Source: Bacillota bacterium (GTDB lineage: Bacteria > Bacillota > Clostridia > Lachnospirales > Anaerotignaceae). From it: a DNA stretch of 11,479 nt. The notes beneath the pieces were generated by a model. The model saw only the letters and a program-made list of their open reading frames with translations, searched no databases and was not told where the DNA came from. Positions 7,581-11,479 of this stretch are shown here, in pieces (the stretch's first letter is position 1; the number at the start of each line of letters is the position of its first letter). Made by a program: the position numbers and the translations under genes. The DNA lies in assembly GCA_030526765.1 (NCBI GenBank), contig JAUNCB010000001.1, positions 5,866 through 17,344 of the forward strand, given 5' to 3'.

Positions 7581-7610
7581 ATTTTATCATAAGGAAAGCC
7601 CAAAAGTAAA
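7581..7610 (-). promoter_or_regulatory. Promoter of the CoA-transferase gene
   Basis: On the minus strand TTTACT (7610-7605; four of six) and TAAAAT (7586-7581; five of six) are 18 bp apart. The predicted start near 7574 gives a leader of about 80 nt, containing the stem-loop and a purine-rich stretch with GGATAAAA twice before the ribosome binding site. Confidence 0.5.
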
Positions 7611-7640
7611 GGGATTCCACCTCTGTTCCTCAAATAAAAC

Positions 7641-7666
7641 AAAAGAGCCTCAAAAGAGGCCCTTTT
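7641..7666 (-). terminator. Intrinsic terminator of the small P-loop protein gene
   Basis: An 11-bp stem (7641-7651 with 7656-7666) closes a 4-nt loop. The single mismatch on the plus strand is a G.U pair in minus-strand RNA. The transcript continues with a U-rich tail. It lies 60 bp beyond the stop of the P-loop gene. Confidence 0.82.
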
Positions 7667-7673
7667 CATCGCT

Positions 7674-7695
7674 ATATTTAAAATATTTTAAATAT
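7674..7695. repeat. Perfect 22-bp AT-only palindrome
   Basis: The arms ATATTTAAAAT / ATTTTAAATAT are exactly self-complementary, contain only A and T, and have no spacer. It lies between the stop of the P-loop gene (7727) and its terminator (7641-7666), so it would be in the 3' untranslated region as a weak hairpin, or act as a DNA site. Confidence 0.8.
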
Positions 7696-7726
7696 CGATT
7701 TCACCCGGATCTATGTCAGTCTATGA

Positions 7727-8140
7727 TTAGATCAGGTACTGTTTTACTGCTTCGGGAAGCAGATCTGTCTTTTTGCTGATGATCATTACCATATCCATTT
7801 CTGCTTCTTTGGATGTAGCATCCAGTGCCTGAATAAAGGATACGAAATCTTCGTCATTGATCTTGTCCATAATATGGTTCAATCCATCGATGTAAATTGT
7901 TTCAATATCGCTGTTCTGAGAAAGGATACCACACACGAAACCTCTGAATACCATTGGATCGTCCATAATGAACTTGGGTGTTTCTACGAAACGTACGCTG
8001 TAGTGCAGATCGTACATATGGCTGTTGTCGTCATCCACATAGATGATGCTGCCTTTTGCTTCCTTGCCAGCTGTATTCGCCATATCGATCATTTTCTTTG
8101 TTTTACCTTCACCTTTTTCGCCTGCAAGAATTTTAACCAT
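7727..8140 (-). CDS. Small P-loop ATP-binding protein of unknown function
   Basis: A 137-residue cytosolic protein opening with a Walker A motif, GEKGEGKT (7-14), in a short beta-strand/P-loop/helix unit (MVKILAGEKGEGKTKKMIDMA). Later strands are SIIYVDDDNS (31-40) and ETIYIDGLN (80-88), where Asp85 after a hydrophobic strand fits a Walker B position. A final strand, MVMIISKK (117-124), could hold a sensor residue. The RecA/ASCE-type core is complete but minimal, with no extra domain, signal peptide or membrane segment. Small Clostridia proteins of this kind tend to receive generic names such as ATP-binding or PilT-like; nothing here shows a pilus role. Start 8140 is chosen because GGGGGAG lies seven bases upstream; in-frame upstream ATGs would read through the leader. 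It has its own promoter, long leader and terminator. Confidence 0.85.
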   Translation of the reverse strand: MVKILAGEKGEGKTKKMIDMANTAGKEAKGSIIYVDDDNSHMYDLHYSVRFVETPKFIMDDPMVFRGFVCGILSQNSDIETIYIDGLNHIMDKINDEDFVSFIQALDATSKEAEMDMVMIISKKTDLLPEAVKQYLI

Positions 8141-8317
8141 TGCAATCTCCCCCTTTGTATATCTGGATATTTTCTGGTGGTATACCTTTGAATTTTTCAT
8201 ATTTCTTAACAGGAAACCTACGAACATTCCCTGTTATTATTCTAATTCTCCAAAAAAACCTGTTTTCCTTCTTTTCGGACGGATTTTTTTGCGGTTTTCC
8301 CACCTTCGCTTAGGTGT
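8141..8317 (-). other. Long structured 5' leader of the P-loop gene
   Basis: If transcription starts near 8317 the untranslated leader is about 175 nt. In minus-strand RNA it holds a small CACCU/AGGUG hairpin near its start, a run of seven U after ACAGG (8257-8251), and a 9-bp stem (8227-8235 with 8208-8216, one G.U pair, 10-nt loop). A second AACAGG (8263-8258) could compete for the same CCUGUU arm. I could not match it to a known riboswitch class. Confidence 0.4.
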
Positions 8318-8323
8318 ACAAAA

Positions 8324-8353
8324 ATAATACCGCAAGTTGCTGGATTCTGTCAA
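8324..8353 (-). promoter_or_regulatory. Near-consensus promoter upstream of the P-loop gene
   Basis: On the minus strand a perfect -35 TTGACA (8353-8348) and -10 TATTAT (8329-8324; five of six) are separated by 18 bp. It is one of the two best promoter matches in the window. The nearest downstream gene on this strand is the P-loop gene at 8140. Confidence 0.75.
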
Positions 8354-8424
8354 GCCTTATTCCGCATCCTGCCAAATGAGGTCTGCCGCTTCCAAAGGAG
8401 CATCCCCTGAAATCCCCGCTGCTT

Positions 8425-8946
8425 TTATTCTCCCTCATATTTATATACAATCCGATAGATCTTTTTTCTGTATCTTTCATAGGTTTCCAGATCGATTGCG
8501 CCGGGCTTTGTCATAAAGCGCAGCGGCAGCATATCCTGCCCCTTTCGCATGGGCGGCTGCAGATAGGGATATGTATTATATACCAGCCCATGCCGCTCAT
8601 AAAAGGCAATGCGCCGTCTTGTCACAGTATCCTCGGGCAATTCCACCTCCAATACAACAGGCTTTCCTTTTTCCTCCAGAAAAGCATCCAAAAGCCCGCC
8701 GCCAAAGCCGTTCCCCCGCAGTGCCTCCGCCACTGCAAAATGCTCAATATATAAGAAATCATCGATCTCCCATGCGGCAAATACCGCCGCAAAGACACCG
8801 CCTTTTTTTACCCCGTAAAGCCTGTAGGCATCCTCCTTGAGCAGCCTGCGCTGATCCTCCTTCAGACGCAGCTCCGTAATCGGAAAAGCCGCCTCCAGCA
8901 GCGGAAAGATCTCATCAAAACTTTCTTCCGTAATCCGTTCAAACAT
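8425..8946 (-). CDS. GNAT-family N-acetyltransferase
   Basis: A 173-residue protein with the GNAT fold, which transfers an acetyl group from acetyl-CoA to an amine. The strand LYIEHFAVAEALRGNGFGGGLLDAFLEE (65-92) holds motif A, with RGNGFG (77-82) matching the R/QxxGxG/A pyrophosphate loop. PVVLEVELPEDTVTRRRIAFYERHGLV (96-122) is the motif B region with the usual FYERHGF-like turn. The C-terminal LPLRFMTKPG (140-149) is the closing strand. Start 8946 is supported by AAGGAGGGG before it and by the ERITEESFDEIFPL opening; the in-frame ATG 90 bp upstream lies beyond that site. The acceptor substrate cannot be predicted. It is transcribed divergently from the protease gene, and no convincing terminator is seen in the 60 bp after it. 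Confidence 0.92.
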   Translation of the reverse strand: MFERITEESFDEIFPLLEAAFPITELRLKEDQRRLLKEDAYRLYGVKKGGVFAAVFAAWEIDDFLYIEHFAVAEALRGNGFGGGLLDAFLEEKGKPVVLEVELPEDTVTRRRIAFYERHGLVYNTYPYLQPPMRKGQDMLPLRFMTKPGAIDLETYERYRKKIYRIVYKYEGE

Positions 8947-8968
8947 GTTCTCCCCTCCTTGCATAGAA

Positions 8969-8997
8969 AGAATACTATACTCCCTTTCAAAAATCAA
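8969..8997 (-). promoter_or_regulatory. Tentative promoter of the GNAT gene
   Basis: On the minus strand TTGATT (8997-8992) and TATTCT (8974-8969), each four of six, have a 17-bp spacer. TATAGT (8979-8974) is an alternative -10 without a good -35. The leader would be only about 16 nt. Confidence 0.35.
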
Positions 8998-9029
8998 ATC
9001 CTTCCATACATTAAGTTTTTGTAAAACTA

Positions 9030-9058
9030 TCCACAAGCCTGTCTTTTTATGCTATACT
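9030..9058 (+). promoter_or_regulatory. Extended -10 promoter of the secreted protease gene
   Basis: TATACT at 9053-9058 (five of six) is preceded by TG at 9050-9051, forming an extended -10. TCCACA at 9030-9035 (four of six) is the -35 with a 17-bp spacer. Transcription should start near 9065, about 20 nt before the ATG. Confidence 0.6.
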
Positions 9059-9085
9059 TTTTCCCCAGAAAGGAAGTGCACCATC

Positions 9086-10333
9086 ATGAAACGATTCTAC
9101 AGAGGTCTTCTCCTCTTTCTTCTATTATCCTGCAGCATACAGACCGTCTCGGCAGCATCTGTCAGCGTGACCTTAAACGGCACACCCCTTTCCTTTGATT
9201 CTGCCCCCTACATTGAAAAAGGCCGTGTGCTGGTGCCAATGCGGGGTGTACTGGAGGCTCTTGGCTATTCCGTTTACTGGCAGGAGCATACCCGCTCCGT
9301 TCTTGCCATGAAGGAAAATATCCGCATCAGCCTTCCTCTGGACAGCACAACCGTTCAGGTGAATCAGAAGGCGGTGCAAATCGATGTGCCTGCAACCCTG
9401 AAAAATGACCGCACCTATGTCCCGCTCCGTTTTCTTGCAGAGTACAGCGGTGCAGATGTAAAATGGGACAATACCTCTTCCACCGTTCTTCTGCAATACG
9501 AGACAAAAAAGAAGATCGAAAAGGAGGATTCCATCGTTTATATCCAGACCAATAAAATACAGGGCAGCGGCATCGTGCTTTCCGAAAACGGGCTGATCTG
9601 TACCAATTATCATATTATCGAAAATGCCTCCACTGCCCAGTTCCTCTTCCATAACGGACAGGTCTATCAAGGGGAGACCACCGTTGTAGGGCTGGATCGT
9701 CAAAACGATATCGCCCTGCTGAAAATCGATCTGTCCGGCCTGACACCTGCTCGGACTTCCCTGCAGTATGACATCGGCGAAAAGGTTACCGCCATCGGCT
9801 CTCCCAACGGACAGCGCAATATTTCTACTACAGGCAGGATCACAGGCTTTGATCGGGATGTGATCGCAGCTACAGCAGAAATTTCCAACGGAAGCAGCGG
9901 CGGCGGGCTTTTCAATTCTGACGGCGCACTGATCGGGATGACCTCCTTCTACAGCAAGGAGCAGTATTTCTCCATTCCTCTGTCAAAAATCCTGAAGGTT
10001 CCGCAGCTGATCTCCATACCGCTGCAGGAAATGAAACATGACACCTACAACCCTGCAGCCCCGCAGCAGCTGCGCTGCAGTAAGGATGGCATCTATGCCA
10101 ATGTTTCCTGGTCGCCGGTATACGGTGCAGACTATTATCATGTATACACCGCCCCCGATAAAAACGGGCCTTATACCCTCATGGAAAACAGTAAGGGCGA
10201 GGAAAAATGGTACTGGGGATTCCCGCAGTGCTTCAGCATTACTTATGAGCCAAAGCCCTTCTATCTGAAGGTTTCCGCCGTTGTAGGCGGAGTGGAAACG
10301 CCATTGAGCCAGCCCATTGAAATACGCAGATAA
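9086..10333 (+). CDS. Secreted trypsin-like serine protease with copper-amine-oxidase N-terminal-like and Fn3-like domains
   Basis: A 415-residue exported protein. Residues 1-23 form a signal peptide (basic MKRFYR, hydrophobic LLLFLLL, likely cleavage after TVSA). Residues 25-137 match the copper-amine-oxidase N-terminal-like domain common on clostridial surface proteins (GRVLVPMRGVLEALGYSV, then DRTYVPLRFLAEYSGADV). Residues ~150-315 are an HtrA/DegP-like chymotrypsin-fold protease with a full triad: His176 in TNYHII, Asp208 in DRQNDIALL, Ser271 in GSSGGG. No PDZ domain follows; residues ~323-413 instead resemble a fibronectin type III domain (APQQLRCSKDGIYANVSWSPVYGADYYHVY). The ATG at 9086 is chosen for the signal peptide and AGGAAG upstream; the frame is open further upstream but that part crosses the promoter. 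LLSC around residue 16 is a poor lipobox. Substrate is unknown; it probably acts outside the membrane. Confidence 0.9.
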   Translation: MKRFYRGLLLFLLLSCSIQTVSAASVSVTLNGTPLSFDSAPYIEKGRVLVPMRGVLEALGYSVYWQEHTRSVLAMKENIRISLPLDSTTVQVNQKAVQIDVPATLKNDRTYVPLRFLAEYSGADVKWDNTSSTVLLQYETKKKIEKEDSIVYIQTNKIQGSGIVLSENGLICTNYHIIENASTAQFLFHNGQVYQGETTVVGLDRQNDIALLKIDLSGLTPARTSLQYDIGEKVTAIGSPNGQRNISTTGRITGFDRDVIAATAEISNGSSGGGLFNSDGALIGMTSFYSKEQYFSIPLSKILKVPQLISIPLQEMKHDTYNPAAPQQLRCSKDGIYANVSWSPVYGADYYHVYTAPDKNGPYTLMENSKGEEKWYWGFPQCFSITYEPKPFYLKVSAVVGGVETPLSQPIEIRR

Positions 10334-10337
10334 AAAT

Positions 10338-10375
10338 ACAGCCTTTCCTCCGCAGTTTTACGGAAGAAAGGCTGT
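10338..10375. terminator. Bidirectional terminator between the protease and ybaK genes
   Basis: A 15-bp stem with one mismatch (10338-10352 with 10361-10375) and an 8-nt loop. The plus side continues TTTCTT; the minus side continues into a U run (complement of 10332-10336). It sits four bases after the protease stop and three bases beyond the stop of the convergent deacylase gene. Confidence 0.88.
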
Positions 10376-10378
10376 TTC

Positions 10379-10858
10379 TTATTCCATATTTTTTGTTACA
10401 TCTGCTTCTGTTGCCTCAGTGTACCCAATCAGTGCCTGCGGATCCAGGATCACCTGTGCCCCCCGCACCCCTGCACTGACCGCGATCTCATCAAACAGGA
10501 TGCAGGTTTCATCGATAAAGGTGGGATATTTCTTTTTCATCCCGATGGGGGAACAGCCCCCACGGATATACCCCGTCAGCCCAAGCAGCTCCTTCATGTG
10601 GGTCATCTCCACTTTTTTATTTTTGGAAACGGCGGCTGCCTTTTTCAGATCCAGCTCCATATCCACAGGAATACAGAACACAATGATCCCCGTTTTATCC
10701 CCACGGGTCACCAGCGTTTTAAACACCTGCTCTGCCGCCATACCGACCTGCTCCGCCGCATGAAGTCCCGAAAGGTTCGTTTCATCGTATTCATACTCCG
10801 CCGTACGATACGGAATCCCTGCTGTTTCCAGCAGACGCATCACATTGGTCTTTGTCAT
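10379..10858 (-). CDS. ybaK: YbaK/EbsC-type Cys-tRNA(Pro)/Cys-tRNA deacylase
   Basis: The 159-residue protein belongs to the YbaK/ProX editing family, which hydrolyses cysteine misloaded onto tRNA(Pro). Diagnostic parts are the helix AAEQVFKTLV (41-50) with the conserved Lys47, the strand IIVFCIPVDMELDLKKAAA (58-76), and the loop GYIRGGCSPIGMKKKYPTFID (96-116) with the GGxSPxG signature. Length is normal for stand-alone members. The ATG at 10858 has AAGGTG upstream with a short spacer. It begins 12 bp after the upstream gene on the same strand, so the two are probably co-transcribed. A role in aminoacyl-tRNA quality control is family knowledge; exact specificity (Cys versus Ala) is not visible here. 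Confidence 0.95.
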   Translation of the reverse strand: MTKTNVMRLLETAGIPYRTAEYEYDETNLSGLHAAEQVGMAAEQVFKTLVTRGDKTGIIVFCIPVDMELDLKKAAAVSKNKKVEMTHMKELLGLTGYIRGGCSPIGMKKKYPTFIDETCILFDEIAVSAGVRGAQVILDPQALIGYTEATEADVTKNME

Positions 10859-10870
10859 CCTGTCACCTTC

Positions 10871-11479
10871 TTAGTCATCCAGAATCAGGAAACTATAGTC
10901 TGCTCCTGTACGTTCCATAAAGTATTTTTTCGCCTCGTTATCAGAAGAAACCGATGCCGCTGTCCAGTAATTGCCGTCCAGATATGCCACATAGCCGGAT
11001 CCGTCCTGCAGGACCATATAGGCACAGTTTGAGGTTGCACACTGATATTTCACCTGACTCATACTGGTAATATAATTCTTGCTGAACATTGCCGCCTGCG
11101 CACCGCCCTGTTCCGGATAGATCATGCCTCTCCACGCTGCCAGATTATAATTGGGCAGAAGTCCCACATTAAAATCAGGCACCAGCTTATTGATGGCAGT
11201 GATCGGGTAGATATCCAGCTGTACATTGGGATAAACAACCTCCCAGAAGCCATTGTCATTCTGCAGCACATACTGCTTGATCTTTGTTGTATCCGTTACA
11301 GGAGAAAAGGTTACCACTGCATGCTTGTTATCCTTTCGAATCTCACGAACAAAGAGATCCTCAAATTTCCCCTCATAAAGCCCGATGTAATTCAGAATCC
11401 GTCCATACTCAGCCGATGCCGAGGAAAGCTTGCCAATGGTTCCGTGGCTCTGATTATATCCTGCCAGAAGGGCTGTATA
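10871..11479 (-). CDS. Unrecognised protein, C-terminal 202 residues only
   Basis: The frame is open from the right edge to a TAA at 10871; the N-terminus is outside the window, and the internal GTG at 11317 is not a convincing start because homologous-looking coding continues upstream without interruption. The visible part is rich in Tyr, Asn, Gly and Ala. It contains AVVTFSPVTDTTKIKQYVLQ, a Trp-containing stretch (NGFWEVVYPNV), two Cys in CATSNCAY, and a compact C-terminus ending YSFLILDD. Strand-like segments alternate with short loops, suggesting a beta-rich domain. There is no nucleotide-binding motif. The following deacylase gene starts 12 bp later. I do not recognise the family; an extracellular or substrate-binding role is possible but unsupported. 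Confidence 0.75.
   Translation of the reverse strand, partial: YTALLAGYNQSHGTIGKLSSASAEYGRILNYIGLYEGKFEDLFVREIRKDNKHAVVTFSPVTDTTKIKQYVLQNDNGFWEVVYPNVQLDIYPITAINKLVPDFNVGLLPNYNLAAWRGMIYPEQGGAQAAMFSKNYITSMSQVKYQCATSNCAYMVLQDGSGYVAYLDGNYWTAASVSSDNEAKKYFMERTGADYSFLILDD

Noticed and set aside
8141..8317. Known riboswitch (for example c-di-GMP) in the P-loop gene leader
   Set aside because: The conserved core sequences of the classes I could recall are not present.
9027..9035. CTATCCACA, one base from the DnaA box TTATCCACA
   Set aside because: A single copy overlapping the protease promoter with no cluster or AT-rich unwinding region; most likely chance.
9130..9136. Lipobox (LLSC) making the protease a lipoprotein
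   Set aside because: The -2 residue is unusual and a standard signal peptidase I site (VSA-A) follows a few residues later, so a secreted form is more likely.
1..11479. CRISPR array, insertion sequence, prophage, tRNA or rRNA gene
   Set aside because: No regularly spaced repeats, transposase or integrase motifs, terminal inverted repeats or tRNA-like cloverleaf seen on either strand.

Overview
The window looks like chromosome from an anaerobic Gram-positive bacterium of the class Clostridia, most likely Lachnospirales-like. The evidence is an AddAB-type rather than RecBCD-type nuclease, strong purine-rich ribosome binding sites, sigma-A-like promoters, a TTG-started ruvB, short stem-loop terminators with U tracts, a CarD-family regulator and a fermentative acyl-CoA:acetate CoA-transferase. 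The taxonomic placement is inference. No phage, transposon, CRISPR array, rRNA or tRNA is visible, so this is mainly housekeeping and metabolic sequence.

Layout. (1) 2-2848, plus strand: the C-terminal ~80% of addB, cut by the left edge, ending inside a bidirectional terminator. (2) 4890-2897, minus strand: a ruvA-ruvB-orf87 operon with a clear promoter, a possible LexA (SOS) box and a 12-bp direct repeat flanking the promoter. addB and ruvAB are convergent, so two homologous-recombination functions (end resection and Holliday-junction migration) meet at the terminator. (3) 5456-4944, minus: a CarD-family transcription factor with its own terminator. (4) 6044-5617, minus: a ComEB-type dCMP deaminase gene broken by a deletion and frameshift just after the catalytic HAE motif. 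(5) 7495-6185, minus: an intact butyryl-CoA/4-hydroxybutyrate:acetate CoA-transferase-family gene with promoter, 5' stem-loop and terminator. (6) 8140-7727, minus: a 137-residue P-loop protein of unknown function behind a near-consensus promoter and a ~175-nt leader. (7) 8946-8425, minus: a GNAT acetyltransferase. (8) 9086-10333, plus, divergent from the GNAT gene: an exported trypsin-like serine protease with an N-terminal copper-amine-oxidase-type domain and a C-terminal Fn3-like domain. (9) 11479-10379, minus: an unrecognised gene cut by the right edge, followed 12 bp later by a YbaK/EbsC-type Cys-tRNA(Pro) deacylase.

Working together. Groups 1 and 2 are DNA repair. The CoA-transferase points to butyrate or a related acid as a fermentation end product. 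The rest are mostly single-gene transcription units. I did not find a clearly new multi-gene system. The most unusual items are the disrupted dCMP deaminase, the protease domain combination, the candidate SOS control of ruvAB, orf87 in the ruv operon, and the small P-loop protein with its long structured leader and a perfect AT palindrome at its 3' end.
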